NCBI GenBank assembly: GCA_015099395.1
Contig: AP024096.1
Location: 186,001 to 250,000 of the forward strand
Origin: Ktedonobacteria bacterium brp13
GTDB taxonomy: Bacteria; Chloroflexota; Ktedonobacteria; Ktedonobacterales; Ktedonobacteraceae
Length of the DNA: 64,000 nucleotides
Reading direction: 5' to 3'
Shown here: one piece after another, positions 8,998 to 20,900 of the stretch
Numbering within the stretch: position 1 is the stretch's first letter
Layout: each line of letters begins with the position of its first letter
Notes under the pieces: model-generated
The model's input: only the letters and a program-made list of their open reading frames with translations
Told to the model about the DNA's origin: nothing
The model's database searches: none
Translations under genes and position numbers: made by a program

Positions 8998-11900
8998 CTA
9001 CATCTCTTTGGGAACGAAATTGTCCAGTAAATCGCTTACTTCTTCATCAGAGAGACTCTGTACCCGTTCCAGAAGCTGCGCAATCTGTTCCTGCTCTACC
9101 AGCATCTCCTGACGGCTATGTTCAATATATTCGGCTATACCCGCGATAGTAGCTGCCTCAGAGCTAAAAAGTTCGCGCAATGGGAAATCAACCTGGAGCA
9201 AGCTAGAGATCCTGGAAGTAATCTGGGTAGCCAGGATTGAATCACCCCCCGACTCGAAGAAATTGTCATGGATCCCTACCTGTTGCAAGCCCAGCACTTC
9301 TTGCCAGATCTCGGCCAGGACCTGTTCCGTTGGCGTACGGGGAGCAACAAAGGGCGTGTGCAGGACTGGCCTCTCTTGCTCAGGCGCTGGCAACGCGCTT
9401 CGGTCCACTTTCCCGTTTGGCGTCACTGGCCAGCAAGACAGAACCACAAACACTGCGGGAAGCATATACTCGGGCAAGCGGGTGGCCAGATAACTCCTGA
9501 GTTCGCTGGTTGAGGGCTGCCTGTCTGCTGCAACTGGGATCAGATAGGCGACCAACCGCTTCTCCCCGGGCAGATCTTCACGTGCCAGGACCAGGCACTC
9601 CCGCACCTCGCGATGCTGACCTAAGATCGACTCAATCTCCCCCAGCTCGATGCGAAACCCATGGATCTTGACTTGATAGTCATGGCGCTCCAGATACTCC
9701 AGCGTGCCATCTTCGTGGTAGCGAACAATATCCCCAGTCTTATACAGGCGGGCGCCCGGAAGAGTACTAAAGGGATGAGGTAGAAACTTTTCCGCAGTTG
9801 CCTCAGGATGATGGAGATAGCCACGAGCGAGGCCAACACCTGCAAGATAGAGTTCTCCAGGAATCCCGGCGGGAACAAGCCGCAAATATCTATCTAGAAC
9901 ATAGGCCTGCATATTGGCAATAGGATGGCCTATGGGAGGAGTTTGATCGATGCCAGCACAGTTCATCACAGTCGCCCAGGTCGTCGTTTCGGTGGGACCA
10001 TAGACATTAAAAAAGGCCACGTGCTTTTTCCACCGAGAGACTAAAGCCGCAGAACAGGCTTCTCCACCTGAGATAAGGGATCGCAAGGACGGGAAGTTGT
10101 CTACAGGTAAGAGCGCAAGAGCCGTAGGGGTCATGGCAGCAAGGGTGATCGCTTGTTCCCGCAGAAACTGCGCTAATGGCGGTCCCGGGAGAAGCGTTTC
10201 CCAGCTTCCCAAACACAAAGTGGCTCCACTACAAAGCGTCATCAAGGTTTCAAAAATCCATACATCAAAGCTCAAAGAAGCAAACTGCAGCACGCGATCG
10301 TTCGCCTTGACTGCAAAAGTCTGAACCAGTGCACGTGCCAGATTACCCAGGCCAACATGTTCCACCATGACACCTTTGGGCTTGCCAGTGGAACCAGATG
10401 TATAGATGACATAAGCCAGGTCATGGACCTGGACCTGGTTGACCGGCTCATTGAGAGGCTCGTTGGTAATCTGGTCCTGCTGTTCATCAAGAGAGATGAT
10501 CTGCCCTGAAAAGGACAGTTGTTCAATCAAACTTTGTTTGGTGAGAATGATCGGCATAGCTGCATCGTTGATAATGGTGTTGAGACGTTCCTGGGGGTAG
10601 CTGGGGTCGAGTGGCACATATGCGCCCCCCGCTTTGAGCACCCCCAGGAAGGCCGTCACCATATCGAGGGAGCGCTGCAGACAAATGCCCACCAGCACAC
10701 CAGGTTGAACTCCTGCTTTCCCCAAGAAATGAGCCAACTGGTTGGCTCGCACATTTAACTGGCTATAAGTAAGCTGTTCCTGCTCATAGATAACAGCTAC
10801 GGCGTCCGGGGTCCGCTGAACCTGTTGCTTGAATATGGTGAGAACGCCAGGTTCAGTGGTGGGGTCAACGCCAGTCGTGTTCTCCCTCACGCAAAGCGCA
10901 TAATATTCCTCTTTCGTGACGAGCGAGAGGTCAGAGATCCTTTGTTCAGGATACGCCACGATTCCTTCCAGCAGCGTCTGGTAATGGCCCAACATACGAG
11001 TGATAGTTTCCGCATCGAAGTGCTGAGCATCATAATTCAATTTGAAAAGGAAAGCTTCTTTCGGGAATACGACTATATTCAAAGGATAATTGGTTGCTAC
11101 TCTTTGCGAAACGTCCTCAATAGTAAGTCCTTCCAGCATTTGTTGGGAGATATCCATCGGATAATTCTCGAAGACGAACAAACTCTTAAATAAGGGCTGT
11201 TGCCCATCCAATTTGTTCCAGCGTCGGATCTGCCACAGTGGGGTGTAGGCATATTGCCTGGCCTCAGACTGGTGATCTTGCATCTGCTGCAACCAGAACG
11301 CTATCTGTGCATTTTCTGGCACCTGAACGCGCGTCGGGAGCGTGTTGATAAACAGTCCAACCATATTTTCCACACCCGCTAACGTTTCGGGGCGGCCAGA
11401 AACGACGGTTCCGAATACAACGTCGGTTTCACCGCTATAACGGCTGAGCAAGAGAGCCCAGGCACCCTGTAGCACGGTATTAAGGGTCACTTTGCAGAAC
11501 TGAGCCATCTTGTGCAGTTGGGTCAGTAGATTTGCAGGCATTTGCCATTGGCATTCCCCATACGGTTCCTGCGCTTTGCTCTTTGCAGGCACCAGACACT
11601 CAACTCCCAGCGGTGTCGCCACTGGAAATCCCTGCAACTCCTGACGCCAGAAGATCTCTGCCGCAGCCAAATCTTGCCTGGCCAACCAGTTGATGTAATC
11701 TTTATAGGAACGACCACGCTCTAGATGCGTGATCTGTTGGTGTAGAGCGGATTGATAAGAGATCAGTACGTCCCTGAGGAGCAGCGATATCGACCATCCA
11801 TCCAGCAAGAGATGATGAAAGCTCCAAATAAAGCGGTAGGAGTCAGGCTTCAATTGGATCAGGGTCAGGCGCATGAGCGGTGCCACAGACAGTTCAAAAC

Positions 11901-14900
11901 CCCGCTTCTGATCCTCTTCCATAAAGGCTGCCACCCGTGCCTCTTGTTCTTCGACTGGTAGTTCGCGCCAATCAAGATAAGTGAAAGGCACCCTGGCCTC
12001 CTGGCTAACTAGCTGCATCGGTTGATCCAGATGGATCCAGGCGAAGGCGGTGCGTAGGATTGGATGGCACGCAACTACTTGCTGCCATGCTGCTTCAAAG
12101 GCTGTTCTCTGCAAAGGACCAAGTAGATTCCATGACCCCTGGCAGAAGTAGACATCGAGGGCAGGATCGTACAAACTATGAAAGAGCATTCCCTGCTGCA
12201 TTGGAGAAAGCGGATAGATATCTTCAATGTCTCTGCGCTCGCCAATTACTCGATCCATCTGCTCCTGAGTCAACCAGTGTTGAATGGGTATCAAAGGCAC
12301 CACACCTGGAGCCAGCCCTTGCTCCGCGCTGTTAACTGCCGTTTGACCAACCACTGTAGCCAGTGCAGCTATTGTCTGATGGACGAAGAGATCTTTGGAT
12401 CTCAGGTGCAACCCCCTGCCCTGCGCCCGTAGCATGATCTGGATGGCCAGGATTGAATCACCCCCCGACTCGAAGAAATTGTCATGGATCCCCACCTCTC
12501 GCAAGCCCAGCACCTCTTGCCAGATCTCGGCCAGGGCCTCTTCCGTTGGCGTGCGGGGCGCGACAAAGGGCATGTGCAGGACTGGCCTCTCTTGCTCAGG
12601 CGCTGGCAACACGCCCCGGTCCACTTTCCCGTTCGGCGTCACTGGCCAGCAGGACAGAACCACAAACACTGCGGGAAGCATATACTCGGGCAAGCGAGTG
12701 GCCAGATAACTCCTGAGTTCGCTGGTTGAAGGCTGCCTGTCTGCTGCAACTGGGATCAGATAGGCGACCAACCGCTTCTCCCCGGGCAGATCTTCACGTG
12801 CCAGGACCAGGCACTCCCGCACCTCATGATGCTGACCTAAGATCGACTCAATCTCCCCCAGTTCGATGCGAAAGCCCCGAACCTTCACCTGCTGATCGTT
12901 GCGACCCAGGTAATCAACGCACCCATCTGCCAGGTAACGAGCGACATCGCCCGTTGCATAGAGGCGTGTTCCAGCCGCTCCAAAGGGATGTGGGATGAAC
13001 CGTTCGGCGGTCAGGTCGGGGCGCCCCAGGTATCCTGCGGCAAGCCCGTCGCCTCCAATATACAGCTCTCCTGTAAAACCAACCGGCACGGGCTGCAAAC
13101 GCGCATCAAGCACATAGAGTTGGGTATTCTCAATGGGGCGGCCAATTGAAACATGCTCGGTCCGTTCATCGATAGGACAGAGCGACGACCAGACGGTTGT
13201 CTCGGTGGGACCATACATATTCCATACACTGGCCCCGCGCACGCGGAGTTTTTGTGCCAGGTCCAAAGATAAGGCTTCTCCCCCACACAAGATCTTGAGC
13301 TGGGGACTCCCAACCCATCCTGCCGCCAGCAACATTTGCCATCTCGCGGGAGTGGTTTGCAGAAGCGTTGGCTGGTACCGCTCCAGGGCGGAGATCAAGG
13401 CAAGCGTATCACTCGCTGTGGAGCGACTGGCAAGGTGAATCCGTGCGCCCACGGTTAAGGGCACAAGCAGCTCTAGCACAGCGATATCAAACGAGAGTGA
13501 GGTGACGGCCAGGACCACATCCTGAGAGGTCAGGCCGGGACGTTGTTGCATACTCAAGGCAAAGTTCCGCACATTGCGGTGGGTAATCATCGTTCCCTTT
13601 GGTCTTCCTGTCGAGCCGGAGGTATAAATCACATACGCAACTTGATCAGGACACAGGACGGGCCTTGGTCCTTTCAGTATTGGCAGAGCAGGCAAGGGCA
13701 GACAAATGCTCTGGAACTGATCGGCAGGCAACTGCGGGAGCAAATCAGCCTGGGTCAACACCACGGAAGCCTGGCTATCCTGAAGCATAAAAGCCAGGCG
13801 TTCGGCAGGATACATGGGATCGAGCGGAAGGTAGGCTCCTCCACATTTGAGAATGCCCAGCAGCCCAATCACCATGTCTAAGGACCGTTCCAGGCAGAGG
13901 CCTATCACTTCGCCCGGTCTAATGTTGTACGTGTTCTGAAGCACACTCGCCAGAACATCGGCTTGCTGGTTCAATTGAGCATAGGTAAGGGACTCCTCCC
14001 AGCCAACCAGCACATCCTGTACGACGAACGCAATGGCGTCCGGGGTACGGGCAACCTGGGCTTCAATCAGAGCAGGAAGGAAGGGCTCAGTTGTATAGTC
14101 AATGCTGGTCTCACTCCAGGTGGTCAGAAGGGCATGAGCTTCCTCCTGGGTGAGGAATGAGAGGTCAGCGATCCTTTGCTCTGGCTGGGTCACGATCCCT
14201 TCCAGCAGCGTCCGGTAATGGCCAAGTATGCGTACAGCAGTCGCTTCATTAAACAGATCGGTATTGTAGTCGAGGTCCACCAGCAATGCTCCGTTTACCT
14301 CAATGATGTTCAGGCTAAGATCAGACGCGGTGTAACGCAATGGCGGTGTAAGAGGCTCGCTTTCCAACTCAAACAGGGACGGAAGCTGAACATGTCTATC
14401 CATATTAAATGTCACATTCACAATGGGCAGCCGACTGGCATCACGCGGCGGATTAAGCTTTTTAAGCAGAGCTGCAAAGGGATATTCCTGATGTTCATAA
14501 ACTGCCAGCAGCACCTGCTTGACGGTCGAGAGGTGTTCAGTCCATAGTACATTTCCGTCAACGCGGCTGCGCACTGGCGTCATGTTGACGCAGTGACCAA
14601 TCAGATTCTCGCTGCCTTCCAGTGATCGCCCGGCTGTAGGAATACCGATGACTATATCTTGTTGACCAGTGAGTCTATAGATATAGGCCAGGTAAGCGGC
14701 AAACAGGAGCATAAAAGGAGTACAGCCCTGTCGTTTGCTGAGCTGTTTGAGGCGCTCAAACAGGCTCTTATCAATGGTACTGCTCTGCCGGGCGCCATTG
14801 TACGTTTTGAGAGCAGATCGAGGACGATCCGTAGGTAGCTCCAGAACGGGAATTGTATCCGCAAATTGTCCCAACCAGTAAGTCTCGTTAACCATGTGCT

Positions 14901-17900
14901 TCTCGCTACACTCCTGCTGAGCTTGCCACCGTATATAGTCCGCAAACTGCAACGAAGGCTCCAGGCGACAGGGCACATCCTTAGAGATTGAGGAATAGAG
15001 AGTGCTGACTTCCCGCATCAGAACGCCAATAGACCAGCCATCGGCGATGATATGGTTAACAGTCATTTGCAGCACATGCTGTGATTCTTCTAATTTCACC
15101 ACTACTACACGTATAAGTGGTCCTCGCGTCAAATCAAAGCGATACTGGCCCTCCTCCCGCAGATAGTTTGCTAAATGAGCCTTGATCTCAGCACGAGGAA
15201 AATGTGATAAATCAATTATAGGAATTTTAAGATCCATAGCGGGCAGAACATGCTGGACATCTCCTGCCGGGCTGATGGTTGTTCTAAGCGCCTCATGACG
15301 TTTTACAAGGTACTGAAATGCTTGTTGCATGGCTGTTAGACGAAAGGAACCGCGTAGTTCCATCGCAATTGATTCGTTATAGGCGATCAACCCATCGGTC
15401 TCAAGCTGGGATAATACCCAGAACTGCTTCTGAGCCTCAGTGAGTGGTATCGTCAGAATTTCTAGCGATGAGGTCGAATGTCCATTGCTATGGGCTTCCA
15501 GAGTAGGTGATAGTGACACCAGATCAGGTAGTGAAGGAAGGCTCGCAACACCATTGTAGCGTTTTTGTTTTCCACCAGAAGGCCCATTGGGAAAGAAACC
15601 ACCGGCACGCATTTCCGCGATACTTGCCTTTACAGCCTGGATCACGTACTCTATATCATCATCGGTATGAGCAGTCGACAGAAAGCAGTTCCGCCCCTCC
15701 CAAATATAGACGCCTTTCTCAAGCAGATGATAGAAAAGCAAGTCCATATTCCCCGAAAAGGCAAAACGGAAGAGCGAGCCAAAATGCACGACTCGGATAG
15801 AGACATCCTCCTCTCCAAAGAATGTATTCAGGCTATTAGCCAGGTAAGTAGTACGCTGATTCAATTTCTGCTGGAGGGATGATCCTCGGGACTGGAGTTC
15901 TTCAAGAACAGCACATGCTGCGGCCATGGCCAGCGGGTGTTTGCAGAAGGTTCCGGCGAAAAACGTGGTCTCAGCCTGGGGATATGAAGCATCCCCATAT
16001 TCCCACATTCCTCCATCAATTCCATCCATGTAAGCCGACTTACCCGCGACGATCCCGATAGGCATACCGCCACCAACTATCTTGCCATATGTTGCAATAT
16101 CTGCCTCAATGCCAAACCAGGCCTGCGCGCCTCCTGGATGAATACGGAAGCCCGTAATTATCTCATCAAAAATCAATGCTATCCCTGTCTCCTGGGTGAT
16201 CAGCCTCAATTGTTGAAGAAATGCAGCGGGCTGTAAATCAGGGTGACGGCTCTGTACCGGTTCCACCAGCACGGCAGCGAGTTCGTGAGCGTGAGTTCGA
16301 ATTGCCTCCAGCGAGCCAGGCTCCCCATAATCCAGGACCAACACATCCTCTACCATATGTGGCACTACTCCGGGTGCCATAGGTACAACATGGGTCTGCT
16401 CTCCGTCTTGTTCAATTCTAGCCAGGACTCCATCAAAAGAACCATGATAGGAACCGGCGAAGAGAGCAATCTTCTTACGTTGCGTGGCTGTTCTCGCCAG
16501 ACGCAATGCGGTCATTACTGCCTCCGTGCCAGAGTTCATAAAAGCTGCTCGTTCCATCCCTGTCAGTGCGCAAAGCAGTTCTGCAGCCCTACCAGCAAGA
16601 AGTGCCTGGGGACCAAGAGGAATGCCTCTCTTGAGTTGCTTTTCCAGCGCTTCCATGATGAATGAAGCGTTGTGGCCAAAGAGATGCACGCCGAATCCCA
16701 TGGATATATCTATGTATTCGTTTCCGTCAATATCACGGATGCGAGCCCCCTGAGAACATTCAGCTATGATTGGATAAAGCATTTCCTTGATCGAGAAACG
16801 GAACCCGGCAACCCCCCTCACGTCAGCTAATACAGCGCGAGTTGCCTGGGCCAACTGCTTTGAACGTTGTGTACGTTGCGTGTAACGCTCGATTAAAGCA
16901 GCGAGATGACGTTGCTGATGCTCATTCAAGCCTGTGAATGTATCAGCTATAATTCTTTGATAAGGAACAAACACTTGCTCGCCATCCTTTGCAGAGGATG
17001 GAGCAGCAACAGGTTGGCTGGCAGAAAGATCGAAGCGTTGATCAGTGCTAGTGGCAGGCTGCCGGGTAATAGTCTTTGGAATATACTCAGTACGCAATAC
17101 CTCCAGTTGCCGTTCCATAAGTTGCGCCATCACGGCAAGCTGCTGTTCCATGACGCGCTCCACAGCAGTTCTATCAGGAGTCATTTGCCCATCTGTATAC
17201 AGATGCTCAGGCATTGCAGATCGAACTTGCGCTTGCGGCTCCTGCACTGTCGTGGCTGAGTTATTGAGTTGCTGCTCTGCTGGGAACAAATCCAGTGATG
17301 TGTGTTGTTCTATATAAGTTGCCAGCGCATCAAGGGTCGTTAGTTCTTCAAAAAACAAGCGTATCGAGATCGTGAGGCCAAAAGTTTTCTCTACCGAACG
17401 TACCGCATTAGCCAGAATCAGTGAATCAGCTCCGAGCTCCAGTAAAGGTGTGTGGGACTCTACTTCATCTGGCGTTATTTGGAGCAGACGACCTATAGTT
17501 GTAACCAGAGTCGATAGAATCACATCTTTGCGTGTGAGGTTAGGGATAGGCTGTGCAGCAGGTGCAATAACGTTTCCATTGTTCTCAATCATTTCTCTTG
17601 TAAGGTCCTCTACTTGATTTACCGTTGTTGGCAAATTATATGGCTGGATACTGTCATTAGCTGTAGGAGGTTGCCCTACTTGATATACTTCGGGCTGAAC
17701 AGGTACTTTCCAGTAGCGTTTCCGTTCAAATGGATATGTAGGTAATTGCACGCGATGCCTGGAATAGTCGTGATCGAAGCCCTCCCAATCTACAGGGATA
17801 CCGTGGGTATAGAGCATACCAAGACTCTCCAGGAGCACTTGCCAATCATCCTGATCACGTTTCAATGAGGGGAGCCAGAGGCTTTCCTGCTCCAACTGGT

Positions 17901-20900
17901 AGTTCTTTCCTAGAACGAGTAACGTAGGATGAGGCCCTACTTCTATAAAGATATGATTACCGATTGTGGCCAGATGAGACAGAGCAGCGGCAAACTTTAC
18001 CGCCTGGCGCGTATGGGCACGCCAGTATTGCGAACCAGGCGTTTCTTCTAACACCTGACCGCTGACGCTGGAGACCAGTGGGATACGAGGTGCGTGGTAA
18101 TGCACTTGCCTGGCAACCTGCTCAAAATCGTTCAGCATTGGCTCCATTAATGGTGAATGGAAAGCATGGGAAACCTTGAGTGCCTGGATTACAATCCCTT
18201 CTACAGTCAAGCGTTGCGAAATTGCCTGGATAGCTTCTTTCGTTCCCGCGATAACTATATGTTCAGGTGCATTGATAGCTGCAATAGCGCACTGATCCTG
18301 GTAAGGTAAGAGGATCTGCTTTACATATGCTTCATTTGCCTGGACCGCCACCATCTGACCTTCCTGTGTAAGCTCTTGCATCAGGCGACCACGCGCGGCC
18401 ACAAGCTTCAGACCATCTTCCAGACTGAATACGCCGGCCACGCAGGCAGCCACATATTCACCAACGCTATGACCCATGACAACATCCGGCCGTATTCCCC
18501 ATGAGCGCCATAGCTCAGCCAGGCTATACTCCAGGGCAAACAGTGCTGGCTGCGTATAGATTGTCTCGTGTAACTGTTCAGAAGATCCAGGCTCTGGAAA
18601 CAGAAGCGAGAAGAGTGGAATATTCACATGCAACGTAAGAATCTCAGCACACCGCTCTAGAGCATGACGAAAAGTTGGTTGAGTTTCATACAACTGACGT
18701 CCCATGCCTGCATACTGCGATCCTTGACCTGTGAAAAGCCATGCTACAGGGAGACGCTGCTGGTTTTGTGTATACCCATAACGCATATTACGTGTTTTCT
18801 TGCCAGCAACAAACGTCTGCAAGCATTCTTCAAGTTGAGGCAGCGACTCCACTGTAACAGAAAGACGATGTGAGAAGTGGGATCGGCCCGTACTGGCAGT
18901 AAAACAGATATCCGGCAAAGATGTACCGGAAGAGTTTCCCAGGTGCTTGCTAAAACTTCGGGCCAGTTCTCGCAATGCCTTTTCGCTCTGCGCGGACAGG
19001 TTCAGCAGATGGAGTGGTCGTTCAAATTCATTAGCCTCTCCTTTACTGGCGACGGGGGCCTCTTCCAGTATTATATGAGCATTTGTCCCACCAAAGCCAA
19101 AGGAACTCACACCAGCCAAACGCCGTGTGTCACATCTGGGCCATGGCTGTGGATTTGTAGGAATATCCAGGAGGAATGTGTGCGAAGGAATGTGAGGGTT
19201 CAGCTTTTTGAGATGCAGGTGAGCCGGAATCGTTTCATGTTGCAAAGCAAGTACTACTTTTATAAAGCCTGCAATACCGGCGGCTGCCTCCAGGTGACCG
19301 ATATTCGTCTTGACTGAACCAAGCAAGCACAAATTATCCGAAGATCGCCCCTCCTGCAAGACAGTGCCCAACGCTTGAACCTCAATTGGGTCACCAAGAG
19401 GAGTACCAGTGCCATGCAATTCAACATAGCTTATCTGCGCTGGCATTACATTGGCATTGCGTAGCGCCTCGCGGATGACTATCTGTTGCGCTGGCCCATT
19501 GGGCGCGGTGAGACCATTGCTACGACCATCTTGATTAATAGCCGAACCCCGAATGAGAGCCATAATAGAGTCACCGTCCTGAAGTGCCTTGCTATAGAGC
19601 TTCAATACGACGATACCACAACCCTCTCCTCGAACGTATCCATCAGCAGATGCATCAAAAGTCTTACAAAGCCCATCTTCAGCTAACATCTGAGCCTGCA
19701 CAAAGAGCTGCGTAGTATGTGGAGAAAGAATCAGATTAACACCACCAGCCAGAGCGATCTGCGATTCTCCCAGGCGCAAGCTCTGGCAGGCCAGGTGAAG
19801 AGCCACAAGTGACGAAGAACAGGCTGTATCTATGGCCAGACTTGGCCCATGAAGATTTAACAGATAGGAAAGGCGATTCGCTACAATACTCAAAGCATTG
19901 CCTGTGGCTGCGTAGGTGTCGTTGCTCTGCGTTACCTCGCCAGGCAATCTGGAATAGTCATTATTGCTCACGCCAATAAACACGCCTGTACGAGTTCCTG
20001 CGAGCCGCTCAGGTGACAACGCACCATGCTCTAACGCTTCCCAGGCCACCTCCAATAGCAGACGTTGCTGAGGGTCCATCAGGGTAGCCTCCCGTGGGGA
20101 GATGCTGAAAAAGCGTGGATCGAATTGATCCACCTGTTCCAGAAAGCCCGCCCGGCGCACGATGGGTGATGTGGTTCTCTGTGGATCATATTGCGCATTG
20201 ATAGTCAACCGTTCAGGTGAAGCTTCACTGATAGCATGGGTACCCGAAGAAAGCAGTTGCCAGAACTGCTCGGGACTACTACCCCCGGGAAAACGACACC
20301 CTATACCAATCACTGCAATCGGCTCTTCGAGCCTCCCTCGTTTTTCCCAATTGGTAACAATTGGAGTGGTTGCTTCGGAAGCAATATGGCAAGCTAGTCT
20401 TTCAATGCTTGGATAGTCATAAACGAGCGTTGGCGAGAGACGACAACCAAGCCAGCGCTCCATTTCGCCTGAGATGCTGACGGCAGCGAGCGAATCGAGA
20501 CCGTAGAACTCGAATGGCGCGCGAATGTCAATATGCCGGGCATCGATTTTGGTGCGCCAGGCAATCTGGTCAACGAGCCAGCCAATGATTACCGCAGATG
20601 TATGATCCGCGTCGTGTTGTTTGCCAGCAGTCGTGGCTTGTTTCTGGCTGACCTGATCCGCGCTCCACTGGCTCTCAATATCTAGAGTACCATCGAGAAA
20701 GGCCTGACGACAGGCCTGTCGCTGGATTTTTCCACTGGACGTTCTGAGAATACTCCTTTTTTTGAGAAGCGCCACTGCGTATACTTCTGTTTCTTGCTCT
20801 ACTGCTATAGCTCTGCGAATAGCATTTACTATTTCTTTATCATTATATTCATTATGTTGCTTTTCGAGCTCTTGCACAACAACCAGGCGTTCCTCACCAA

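Noticed and set aside
9237..13881. Many plus-strand ORFs of 60-120 codons opposite the NRPS genes, repeated at 5.8-7.2, 9.2-9.5 and 12.4-13.9 kb
   Set aside because: They are antisense shadows of the duplicated A-T cassettes, recur only because the cassettes are repeated, and lack ribosome sites.
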